Shown: piece after piece, positions 21,301 to 34,100 of the stretch | Position numbering within the stretch: the first letter of the stretch is position 1 | Layout of the letters: every line of letters starts with the position of its first letter | DNA from: Eublepharis macularius | Taxonomy: Eukaryota; Chordata; Lepidosauria; Squamata; Eublepharidae | Assembly: GCF_028583425.1 (NCBI RefSeq) | Contig: NC_072800.1 | Coordinates: forward strand, 94,085,001-94,149,000 | DNA: 64,000 nucleotides | Reading direction: 5' to 3' | Notes under the pieces: model-generated | Database searches by the model: none | Told to the model about the DNA's origin: nothing | Seen by the model: the letters and a program-made list of their open reading frames with translations, nothing else | Translations under genes and position numbers: made by a program

Positions 21301-24300
21301 ATTTCATGCCATCACCTTTTATGATTGCTAGACAGCAGTGCTTTTACTTAAAATGCGAACGCAAATTGCATCAAGAAACATTGGCTGGGAAGTGGTATGT
21401 GAAGAGAAGGAAGGAGCAGGTAATACAAAACACGGGCAGACAGCCTCCTGCTCCACCTTCACCCGCGACTAGAGGGGCCTGAAAGCTCCTTGTAAACCAC
21501 AGACACACACAGTTGAGAGCCACGCACCCCCCCCCCCCGCTTCTCCAAAGCAGCCGTCAACTGAGGAAACTAAAGGGAAGCCAAGAGCCTCCTTTGGCCC
21601 AATAAAAATGCCAGTGTTGTCTCGACCCAGCTCACCTTTTGGCCAGCGTGATGTTGTAGTAGCTGAAGAGTGATGGCCAGTGCCGGAAGGACAGCTTCCT
21701 CCAGATCTCTTCATCCTCGGCTCCCCATGTCACTTCTGCTCTGGGGCCCACCTCTGGGTGCCCATTATTACCCTGGCTCTCTTGCTCCTCGGCTGGGTGA
21801 CTGGCCTCCTGCCTCTTCAGAGAATCCGATGACTGATTCTCCAGCAACTGCTGCACTGGGTCCGGAGGGAAGACCGAAAGCGACAGCTTGGCATCCCCCG
21901 TGGGGAGGACTTCTCCAGGAACGGGCATGGCCGGCAGACCTGCCTCCCCCAGTGGGCTCTGCTCAGTGACTTGTGATGTCAGGTAGGGGCGAAGCCCTGC
22001 AGGATCAGTGTAAACCAGGATGCCAATCCAAACCACTGTTCCAGTCTCCAAGGAAGACAAGGGGAAAGAACATTGTGACAACAGGCAGACACACCAACAC
22101 CCCTGCGAACACACAAGTCCCCCCAAACAAGAGCCTCAGCGTTTTAACTACAGAAGCCATCTTGGCCATCAGAACACCACGGCCTTCTTGGGGCTCCCCG
22201 GCATTCTTCCGCTGAAGAAAGAGCCGGAGCAGATCCGGGAAGCCACAGAGGCGCCCCCCCCCCCCCTTACTAGCCTCTCTGCTCCTGTCTGCCCAGCTCC
22301 CAGGTATGACCGGTGCCAGCATCCGCTCCCCAGCTGACTATGCTGCCTCAAGTACTTTTATGCCACAGAACTAATCTGTCAAGAGTGCATCACAATCCTC
22401 ACCAAAGCAGAGGTGAGCTACATTCCTATGTCAAAGATGGGGAACAGAGACCAAGGGGCAACAACTTCCCAAGGCTATGCTAAAAAAAAAATTATAATGA
22501 CCCACATCTTCCACAAATACAGGATGGCTTTTAAAAAATCAATTAAAACATAAAGATATGAGCAGGATATGAGCCCATTGGCACCTTAGAGCAACAAGTT
22601 TTCCAAAATGTAAGATTTTGAGAGTCAGAGATCCCTTCTTCAGACAGTCTGAAGAAGGGAGCTCTGACTCTTGAAAGCTTACACTCTGAAAATATGAATG
22701 TATCGGCCACTACGTTTGCAGCAGGCCCTACAAATCCTGGAGCAACACAGCCCCCTTCTGGTACAGATGGCATACCATGATGAGTCTCTGGGCAAGCCGA
22801 GTTCTGGCAAAGAAGTAGACCACCCGCAGTCGCTTGGGCAAGCGCAGATTCCTGAAGGACGAGGGCTGGAGAGTGATGGTGTGTGGGGTGGTGGGTCGCA
22901 TGGGTGGCTGGCGCTCGTACCGTTGGGAGCGACTCACTGGCTTAGCTGGGGGCATGCAGGCTTCAGCTGGGAGCCGCCTGTTCAGATCGGCAAGCTGCCA
23001 AGAGAAGGGAAATGGGTGGGACTAGAACCAGAAGTGCAGCAAACTCTCCTGCCCTGGGGGTTTCTTCCCATCATTCCTAGATGTTAAAGAGAACCCTGGA
23101 TGCCATCATTGCTTGGCACAATACGGAAGCCAACTTTTCAGCCTGAAACTTCTAAAGGTTCTGAGAACTTAGATTCAGCGATCCTCCTCTGGTAACACAA
23201 ACTCACATCATCCAAGCCAACTGAGTCCTGGCCTGCTCCCCGAGCTCAAAAGACTGGCCAACACTCTTTTCATTGCAACAAAGCGTGCCCCATCTCTCAC
23301 AACCAGCCTCTATTGCTCAACCCTGCTGCTGCTGCTGCTGCCGCCGCCTTGCGTTCCACAGGACACAGACCAAGAGCCCTGCTTGAGCCTTTTACCTCCA
23401 TACGGCGAATGTCAATGGACAGGACAGTGGTGAAGAAGAACATCTGGAGGAAGAAGTCAGACACCAGGCCAACCACAGCAAAAAGGCAGAACTCCTGCAA
23501 AACAAGACCCAGGAAAGGAAGGGTTGTGACTTGCAGGGCTTCACCATGTAAACTATTCTTCCGACACTACCTGGCAAGGAAACTGTTCCGGAGCTTTTGT
23601 GACTCTTCAGCAAGTAATACAAGTGGCTTACTCAACAAGAGGAGCAGCAGTCCAGAGCCAAGGGGAAGGGGGTCTGCCAGCAGGACAGCTCGGGCTGCCT
23701 TGAGGCAATGAGTGATCTCCAAACACTTCTGAGCAGCAACCAAGAGGGAGCCATGAACCAGACGCAGAATTACGACTTCACCAGGGCCAAGTCTAGGACT
23801 GCAGGCGGGAGACCAGGGGAACACGGAACAGCAAACACAATTTGAGCACTGGGAGGTGGGCCATAGGCAAGGATCAGAACCCCGGGGGAATCCTTTCCAC
23901 CACTGAGGGACCTCACCTCACCATACTGTTGCTCCTCTCAGTGTGAATGCAAAGGGAGACGGGAGCCACGGGATCCTGCCTGTGGGCGCTTGCGCATTAT
24001 CAGCAGGTCCTTCCAAAACAAAGCAAAAAATGTTGCCTCTTTGAGAGCTTTAGCTCTCTTGACAGTCCCCGCCCATGGGCTGAAGACCACTCTCTTCAAG
24101 GCCGCCTTGTATCTGCCCATCACCCAGACAGGAAACAAAGGTGAGAGGCCGGGGTGGGGGGTGGGGGGAAGACTGGGAAGCCAAGGCTGAGCAGGAAGCA
24201 CCCAAGAAGCCAGGAGAACAAAGCGGAAGTACACCAGGAAGGCCAAGAGGCTGTGGCTCTCAGACGCACTACTGCGATCATTAGCGAAAGAGCACAGCTC

Positions 24301-27300
24301 CAGGAACACAGCCTGATGGCGTGCTCTTTCGGTGGGGGTCACCTGACTTCCAAGCCTTCTTCACAGAATTCATCACCACACTCCAAACTTGCCCCAGGGA
24401 CAACAGAGGGCTCAGTCAGCTGATTACTCTTTGTTCAGGGCAGTCTCTCTCACTTGTATTCATTTCTGGACTTGAAAAGTTTGTGAGACAGTATTTCAAA
24501 AGCTCTGCTGGATGAACGTGAAACATGTGAAAGGGGGCTGGCCGGCCACGCCTTCTCCCAGAGGCAGAATCCTACCAAATATTAACAAGTCTGAAGGCAC
24601 CTACCCTCCCCAGATTATCTTGGCATCTACACATGCGAGCTTGAGCCTGTTCCCCTGCATGTACAGGAAGAACCAAGGGCCCAAAGCAGTGAGTTGCCCA
24701 AGATGAGGCCGAGGCAAGGAGTGATTTCTACACAGGTCTCCTGCAGCGAACACTTGGACCGCCGTCACTCACTCGCCCTGTCCCTGCTACAGCGAATGGT
24801 AAAGAAGAGCCACTGCGTGTTCACTTGACAAATGCCTGGATAAAGGTGGGATCTGAACCACAGGTTGGGCCTTACGGGCATTGGATGTAATGTGAGAATT
24901 ATTCACACATACAAAGGAAAAAATGCAGACTGTTAGGTGCATCCACTGTAACTTGTGAACAGGTAAACTGGGCAACAAGGAGGGGGTCAGAACAAGTAGG
25001 GTGCCCCTGATCAGTGATTCGTAACTATTATGCAATTTAAAGCAGGTTTTGCCAATATTTGCTTGATTCGCTTAATTTATCCTGGAGAAAGACAGAACTT
25101 GGCAGGGCACCAACGCCCGTTCCCAGTGGAAACCCTGTGCCAGTTCTCCTGCGCTCTCTTATTATCACGAAAGGACAGGAAAAGAGGACAGGAGAGGGCT
25201 CCCCTTGGCAGCTGCAGCAGAATTGCCAACCTGGGCAACGGCCTCCGTTTGCCGCCAGTAAGAGGCTCTGTGAAAGCCCAACACTTCTCTGCTTTAGCCA
25301 ATTCAGTGCAAATGTCACCAGCAGGCCAGGGCTGCTGATCTCTCCACCACCAGGGTCCCTTGGACTGGGCTCTGCGACAGGACACGGTGTCCTTCATGCT
25401 CAGGGACACTGATAAGCGACGCACGTGCAGATCCATCCTACTCTTAATCAGACAGCATCACTGTGGGGGGGGGGGGCAAGCAGAAACACGAACCGGAAAC
25501 CTTTGAATTGGGCCACCTATGCCACCATAGCGCTCTCACAATGCAAGAGGAACAAAGAGTCCCTTGGCTGGCTACTAACAGGATCAGAGAACTGGACAAT
25601 ATTTTTAAACTATAACTACTGGAGGGAGGAGGGGGAGCCACCACAGTAAGGACACTTCCACGAGGGTCTCTCTGAAAGAAGATTCAGGCAATGCTGGGCC
25701 TGCAGGGGGAAGGCAGGTACCTGGATGGCTGGAACAAGGGTGAAGTAACCAATCAGGATAATCCCCAGCTCCGTGGCCATGTTCTTCATGATGGACCAGC
25801 TCTCATTGCTCAGTCCTGGGGGAGAAGAAAAGCCGCAGAGGACAGGTCACTCACGACCCACCGGGATGGCCCAGGTCTTCCACAACAGTCAGGGCTCAAG
25901 CAAAACTACAACCAGACACAACAGGAAGTGGCACATCTGTCCAAGCAGTTCACCAGATGTTCTAAAAATCCAGGTGTGGGCTATATTATAGGCAAGGGTG
26001 GTATCGACAGAGATACCTGGAAGTGATGTCAGTCCTCTCTTGCAAGAAACTCTGTGGTAAAGCCACAGGGTTTCCAGTGATTCCTAGATAGGTTTGACAT
26101 CGATTCTGGGTTTTGCCGATGAGTTACATCGCAGCTTTTGCCCATCTGTCGTTTTTTTTCTCCCACCACCACTCTGAGAAGCAGCAGGAAACAAGAAAGG
26201 GGTGGCAGAATCCTTGCCTCTGCTTGGGGGCTGGCACCCCTACCTGAGGCTGAGAGATGGAGCGGTCTGAAGGCCTCAAAACAGCCTTCTCCCCCCTACG
26301 TTTCCCAAGCACCTTCCAAGCTGGGGGGCTGGCAACCCCTGCCGCTTTGGGAGGGAGTGGATCCCTCACCACAAAGTGGGGGTGAAACTCACCTGTAGGG
26401 GATCTGGCACGAAAACAGCAGTAGGATTCCAGTCAGTCTATCACATTAAGGTACTTTAATAGCAAAGAGTCCAGTAGCACCTTTAAGACTAACTAACTTT
26501 ATTGTAGCATAAGCTTTCGAGAGCCACAGCTCTCTTTGTCAGATGCATCATCAGCATTTGAGAACCACAGCTCTCTTCGTCAGATGCATCATCAGCATTT
26601 GAAAACCACAGCTCTCTTCATCAGATGCATCATCAGCATTTGAGAACCACAGCTCTTTTCGTCAGATGCATCATCAGCATTTGAAAACCACAGATCTCTT
26701 CATCAGATGCATCATCAGCATTTGAGAACCACAGCTCTTTTTGTCAGATGCATCATCAGCTTTTGAGAACCACAGCTCTCTTCGTCAGATGCCTCTGACG
26801 ACGCATCTGACGAAGAGAGCTGTGGCTCTCGAAAGCTTATGCTACAATAAAGTCGGTCAGTCTGAAAGGTGCTACTGGACTCAGCCATGGTAGTCTGCAG
26901 TAGCAAAATAGCAAACTCCTCTGGATTAAGGTATTTTGTTTTCCTGCTGGCTTCTTTCCCTGAGAATTTTTCTCTGTGTGGTTGCAGTGTGCCTTGGATT
27001 AGTTCTGCTTCATTTTTATAGCTGCTTTCCTGCTTACTTGTCTATTTGTTCCATAACTTACGTCTTTCCCATTCACTCTGCCTGGGTCCTTCAGGTCTTT
27101 CCCTCAGCCCCACAACACAGCACGCCTGGACTGAAGAGAGAGCTGCCCAGGAGGGCAGGGAGGGTGCCCTGAGCCCTCCCCAGACAAGCCCCAGAACGAG
27201 AGTGCTGGCAGCCAACCAAGGTCCTTGCCTGCTTCAGGCCTGAAGGCGGAAGAGCACGCAGGAGGGGCTGCAGGTCTCCACAGTGAAATGCTGCACGGCC

Positions 27301-28072
27301 CCGCCCCTTTCTGCAACGAAGGGACAAGGCAGAAATCTTGGTTTTCTGCACTTTAACCAGTTTTACTACGAGGGGAGCTACTGTGAACTGTTTTGGCCCA
27401 GAGGTTCTCTCCTCAGAGTGCAAAGATGAGAAGGGGCACTTCCATAGAAAGCAGCACGTCCAATGCCAGTTGGAACCAACCCCCCGCCCCCCCACCACTC
27501 ACAAGACCAAGTCCTCAAACTGCAGTCAGCTCTCAAAGGATACGCAAGCTCCCTCACCCAAACGCCTGCACTCTAAAGGGATCTCTCTGACCCCCCAGCA
27601 CTGTCTCTCTTGAGTGGGCCAGGAACGGCCACCAGTTTTTCCCAAATCGGAGCAATCAAGGCAATACGTTTCATTCTTCTGCAGGTTCTCAGAGCAAGCC
27701 GGGTAAAGTCACACTCTCTGACCTTTGATATCCCAGTGCAGAGAATGAATGATGAATATTTAATTAAAAAAACATTATGTTATTCGAAAACAAGATCGTC
27801 AAGGGTTAGATACAACACAAGATAAAATCATCATAAGAAAGCCAAAGCAAATAAAAAGACTAATGATACAACAGCTAAGATTCATAGACAAGCTGGCAAC
27901 AAACCGAAGAGGAAAAACCCCTGCGGCAGGAAATATACCAGTGTTTTAAGCTGGCTTCTGAAGGTAAACAGTAATGGGGCAGGGGAAGTGTCCCTGAGGA
28001 GAGAGCTTGCACTTTATGCAGATATTTAATCCAATTAAAAGGACATCCAGTACAGGGGTTCACAAATTTGTT

Positions 28073-28129
<57 letters not shown>

Positions 28130-31100
28130 CCCACTGGAGTGTGTGATGAGCCTCTGCCTTCTCCTGAACACATGAACACGAGAAGCTGCCTTATAATCAG
28201 ACTATCATTCCACCAAGTTCAGTATCGTCTACTGAAAGTGGCAGCAGCTCTCCAGGGTTGCAGGTGGAGGTCTTCTGTATCATCTGCTACCTGATCCTTT
28301 TAAGTGGAGGTGCTGGGGATCGAACCTGGGACCTTCCGCATGCCAAGCAGATGCTCTACGACTCAGCACTGAGCCCCGACAGGCTCAGGCATCTGGGGAT
28401 GGAGAGGTGGTCAGGGGAATCATGCCTGATCCACCCAAAGCTCAGCACAGCAAGACAGTCAAGATCCGACCCCTACCAACAAATCATTTGTGTGCCCAGG
28501 CAGCAGGGATAGAAAAGACCCCTCCCTGAGAACTGGGGGGCCTTTAGCAGGTAAAAGGACCAACAATCCAACTTATTGGAGGGCACTGGCGGTTTGCTCC
28601 ACATCAAATGGAAAAGAGCTGCTTTTTCACATACCTTGAGCAATTCTCAGCTTCACTTCCAGGTCGACAGGTGTGGAAACAACAGACTTGGTAAGGACCA
28701 GCACATTCTCCAAGCCGATCACAACAACCAGATAAGGGAAAATCTCCCTAAGTGCAAGAGGAAAATGAGAGCAGAGCCCAGTATGAGAAATGCTGACCAG
28801 ACAACTCCCTGGAAACAGATCTGTGCAAGGCAGTTTCTGTGCTCCAGAAGCATCTTTCAATACATTCAATAAAATGTGGGGGCGGGGGGGGGGGGGAGAG
28901 TGCACGTGCATGACTGATTATACTGTAACAAATACTTTCAGAAAGGCAAGCAATGTAATTTCAGTAAAATGCTTCAGATGCTGTCCTCCATATTCCAAAA
29001 GGGGGCAGCAGAAATGTCCACCAATGCCCCATGGATTCCAAACGGCCCGGGTCCCAGCCCTGCCAGCCCAGCATGCGCCCTGGAGACGGCCACAGGCGCT
29101 GCCACAAGGGGAAGGTCATGGGGAGAAACGCAACATTCCTCTGACATGTTTGTGTAACTGGCTGAGCTGTTTGCATAAGCAGGTGATGCAACAGTCTCAC
29201 CAAGGCCAGGCAGCCAAAGAGGCTCAATGTCTTGGAAGGTCCCAGAGAGGAACTCCATTTATTTAAGAACAAAATGATTTGTCTCTCCAGGGACCTGCTT
29301 GAAGCAGCTCACAATAAAATTATTTTTAAAAATCACCACTGGCAAAAGATCCTGGATGGGCACAGAAGGAACCCCAGTTCCCGAGGACTCTCCCTGTCGC
29401 CAGGGCTGCAGGGAGGTCTGCTGGTGCAGAAGCGCTAACCTGAGGATTCTGGGGTTCCTTCCAACAACACGGCCGGCTTAAGTGCATCTTCCCAACCAGC
29501 AAGATTTGGTTCCTATCCTCACTTAGCTATGAAGTTCAGTGGGTGACCCGGGACTAGCCTCCTGTCAGCATAACCTGAGTTGTTGTCATGAGAGAATGGA
29601 AGTAGGGGAGGAGCCATGGCTGTATCTGACCACTTGGAACCCCTGTAAAGTTTCCACTAATGGCGGGCGGGGGGGGGGGGAGGATTTTGCCAATTCCCCT
29701 CTCTTCCTCAGGCTATCCCTGGGGGCCCCTGCCCCAACACCTGCCCTTCGGGGATCATCTGGGATTGTAGTGCAAAGAGAAAGTCTTGCTCTACTAATGG
29801 AAATCCCTTCTGTTAGCAGGATCCAAACCACTGATTATTTTTCTTATTATTTGGAAACAAAGGAGCCACGAGGGCAGTGATCTAAAGGGCCCCATGTGAG
29901 GGAGGGGCAAGAAGCGCCATCTTGCATCAGCAAAATGCACCCCAGATACGAACAGCATCAGCAATGATTAATGTGAGATATTTTCCGCCTCATGCGACTG
30001 CGGTTTGCTGGCTCTGGCTGTTTCGGTAATGTCTCCTGCCAGCAATAACAGTTTTTTTATTCTTTTATGGGACATTTTCGATTCCAAGGTATGTTGGAAT
30101 CTGGCTTAGGGAAAACAAATACATCCTGAAACACAGTATGTGCAAGTTTTTTCTTAGCAAGTCAGCGGGGTTTTAATGTCTGTGAAATTTCAGGTAGTTT
30201 TCGTTCTTGTATTTGATGTGTACAGGCATATTGTTGTACCGTGTAATCCATACCTGTTTCATTGTTTGTTGTATGCATTATTCTGTCTTATTGTATGTAC
30301 CATACTGTTTTTAGTGGACAGCTCAGTAATTTTGTAATTCTGTTTTATTGTATTGTTAATTGTATATTTTATACTGCTCTGATGGCTTTGTTTTTTATCG
30401 TGTAATCTACCCTGAATCTCAGTGAGAAAGAGTGAGCAAGAAAGTAAACGAATAGTATTGAGACTTAAGGGCATTTAAGAGGTTCAAAAGAGAGGCTGGT
30501 GATTGTCATTGGTTCCCTCCCTTCACTGGAGACACCCACTTTGCCTCCTGTGCTGTTCTTTAAGATCCACTGAACCCTCCGGCCAGGGCTCGGTGGGCTG
30601 CAGTGGGCAAGCGAAATTTGGAAAAATCACCTCCGCCTTCCTCTATGATTTACAAAACCTTGGGGCACTATTTTGACAAAGCATCCTACAAGCACCCCTC
30701 CCTAGGGGACAATTCACATATTATGGAGCCGGAGCAACTCCTACCTCGTAGATAAATTAACTGTATGGTTTTACGGCTGTATTTACACTTTGCACTTTAA
30801 AACAGACACTTGGAAAATGTAAGGTATGAAGAAAATGGGAAGGAAGCCCTGAAGGCTGCGGCCTAGGGTGCGACTCCTGCCTCTGGGCCACCAATCCGGC
30901 GCCAGCTCTTTCCTTTGGGCTCTTCCACCGCTACGTCGACCAATAAGCTCGCTCTCAGCACATACCCTCCGTTGAGTGTCGGCGTCAGGCCAAAGAGTGT
31001 GCACAAGCCAACAGACATGAGCAGAGAGCTGAGGACAGTCACAACCGCGGCCAGCGCCAAACCCCACTTCGATTTCACCAAGTCGATTTTGCCTGCCGGA

Positions 31101-34100
31101 GAGAAAGCAACGCCTCTGTTACACCCGTCTCTGGACTGAGACACAAAACCCATTCCAAAGCTAGAGAAGTGGACCCAGAACAGCGGACAGAGTGCAATCT
31201 CAAAAACAGGATGCAATGAAGGCAAACGTCCGCTCTCCAAAACCAGAGCTGAGGTTCTCTTTCTCAAGGCCCCAAAGTGAGTCCACCAAATGCCACACCA
31301 GCTATTAAAATAATGCCCTTTCCATTGTAAACGTAGAAGATATCCAAGCTGTTGTTTCTTTCTCTGCTTTCCACCCTGACAGACGTTGCTGATCCGGTGC
31401 TTGAGGCAGTGGCCCCTCGGCTGCTTAACCATGCAGCTCTTGCCTCGTTGCCCTGCCTGCAGCCCCCACACAGGGCTTCCCAGCTCCCTCCAACTTACGT
31501 GTAGAGAAGTAGATGTAGGCAAAGAGGATGATGTAGGTGGTGACCAGGGGGATCAGCTCAGCAATGCCAATCTCCTCCTTGAAGTGGACATGAACGATCT
31601 GTTCCTCTCGCAGAGTGCAGTTGGGACTGGGATGCAGCAGCTTGAGGCGGGAGCGGAGGCTGGAGAGGAACCTGCCAGGAAAGCACAAATGACGCCGTGT
31701 TCAAGACGTGCTCTCAGGGGGAAGCTTTCTGCAGCTGTGAGCACTGCACTGGAATTTCCAGACAGGGTTCTCCATACAGCTTCCAAGCAGGTCTATCCCA
31801 CAGGCTGGGCATTATTTACTACATTTATACCCTGTGCTTCCCCCAAGAAACTCAGAGCGGCATACCCTGGTCTCCCTTCCTCCATTCTGTCTGCATTACT
31901 CTGTGAACTAGGTTAGGCTGAGAGTGTGCTTGCCCAATAGTAAAGAGTCCAGTAGCACCTTTAAGACTAACCACGATGCATCTGACGAAGAGAGCTGTGG
32001 TTCTCGAAAGCTTATGCTACAATAAAGTTGGTTCGTCTTAAAGGTGCTACTGGACTCTTTACTAGTTTGCAATGACAGACTAACATGGCTAACTCCTCTG
32101 GATGCTTGCCCAATGTTACCCAGTGATCTTCCACGACTGCATGGGGATTTGAATCAGTGCCACCAAGCTCACTGGGTGACCTTGGGCCAGTCAGGAAGAA
32201 TTAAACAAGCACAGCTGCGAACGTGAACATGGCTTACTTCTCACCATTCAGAGGGGACAGATGTGGATTTTAAGATCATATTAGTAAAACATGCTAGATA
32301 CTGTCCTAAGATCCAGGCAACACAGTGTTAGAGGGCAGAGAAAGGGGGCCCTGGGTTCATGAAACCAGGAACCGCAGAGCCCAGGACAGTCGTGGTGTTT
32401 TCCACTACCTTTTCATGATCAGCTGAACATGCAATGAGAATTGGACCCCCACCTGGAATCATAGTGCTGCAGACCCAAGGTGACTGTGTAGGATACCACC
32501 CGCTTCCGGTTGTACAGGTTCACCCCGTTGTACTTCCCCGGAACTCCAAACAATAGATCTGAGGAAAATGAGAGAAATAAACTGAAGTCTGAAAGGCGTG
32601 ATCAGGCAGGAATCTTTTTTTTTTTTTTGCTTTCCTGAACGGTAAAGAGTCCAGTGGCACCTGTCAAGGGTTCCAAGCCCCTCTGCCTCGACCCTGCTAA
32701 GGGGAAGGGACACAGGCTGCCTGGAAGGCCTTTTTCAAACAGCACACAAATTACAAAACGGGCAAGAAGAGAAACTCTCACTCTTGCCTCGGTAGGCAGC
32801 CACCAGCTCCCTTATCTATCCCAAGGCTGAGGAGCAGGGGGGCCAAGCTCCAGAGCCCACTAGGGAATTAACAGAACAGAAGTCTACCTTGCAAAGGTGG
32901 TTTGCAAGCAGAGGTCTCAACACAAAGTACTATGATGGTAGGTGGTTCTCGAGCACACACAGGGTGAGTTCAACAAAGATTTTGTAACTCTGAGGCATCA
33001 GAGTCACAATAACCCACACAGGGTAAAAAGATAATTGTTTATTAATCAGAGTGCAAAGTTATCACAAAGCGTAAGACAGAATGTGAGGACAAAACAAAAA
33101 CAGCTGTAGCTGTTAGCACCAACTCCTACGTGCCCCAGTGACTCCTTAGGAGGCACAGCAAGCTGGCCTCAAAGAAGCAGCAATCAAAGCCTCTGGTCAA
33201 GAGTCCACAACGTCAAGCTGCCATCTCAAAGTTGGGAGCCTCAGCGTCCCTCACAAAACGCGCCAGAAGCAGAACAAAGGGGCAAGGGCAGTTGTCTCTT
33301 GCTGACACCCACCACAAGCTCAGACGCCATGTTTTTAGTAGCCAATTTATGCTAGTTGAGGCCACAGTGGCTCAGGCCTGACAGCCAATCGGGTCACAAC
33401 TTGCCAACATCACCTGAGAAACAGGTGTCCGCATGCAAAAGGGAAGCGGGTCACATCTGCAGCTCTTGGCGCACGGCCCAAACCCACCAGGTGCAACTTT
33501 GATTGCCAATTAACTCACAAAAAAAGCTTCAGCTACGGAGGCTTGACTTGACATCAACGAGAACATCTTATCTTATCTCAAGGAGAGAGGCTGGAAAGCG
33601 AAAGTAGCTTGCTGCTAGTAAGAGACGAAAAAGGCCTCTGGGGAGGGGAGAGCAAGGGGGAGGATTTCTCTCAGCAACAAAGCCTCTAAACTAACTCTCA
33701 AGAAATTGCTTCTGATACAACTGAAACATTGCATTTTTTCTTCACAGCACCTTTAAGACTAACCAACTTTATTGTAGCATAAGCGTTCAAGAACCACAGC
33801 TCTCTTCCTCAGATGCAACTTTATTGTAGCATAAGCTTTCGAGAACCACAGCTCTCTTCCTCAGATGCAACTTTATTGTAGCATAAGCTTTCGAGAACCA
33901 CAGCTCTCTTCCTCAGATGCAACTTTATTGTAGCATAAGCTTTCGAGAACCACAGCTCTCTTCCTCAGATGCAACTTTATTGTAGCATAAGCTTTCGAGA
34001 ACCACAGCTCTCTTCCTCAGATGCAACTTTATTGTAGCATAAGCTTTCGAGAACCACAGCTCTCTTCCTCAGATGCAACTTTATTGTAGCATAAGCTTTC

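Noticed and set aside
28007..28294. Open frame with Arg-Glu repeats
   Set aside because: A translation of the (GA)n microsatellite and an adjoining SINE.
28310..28375. tRNA-Ala gene
   Set aside because: A and B boxes are visible, but the sequence continues into a SINE body and the anticodon arm and acceptor stem are decayed.
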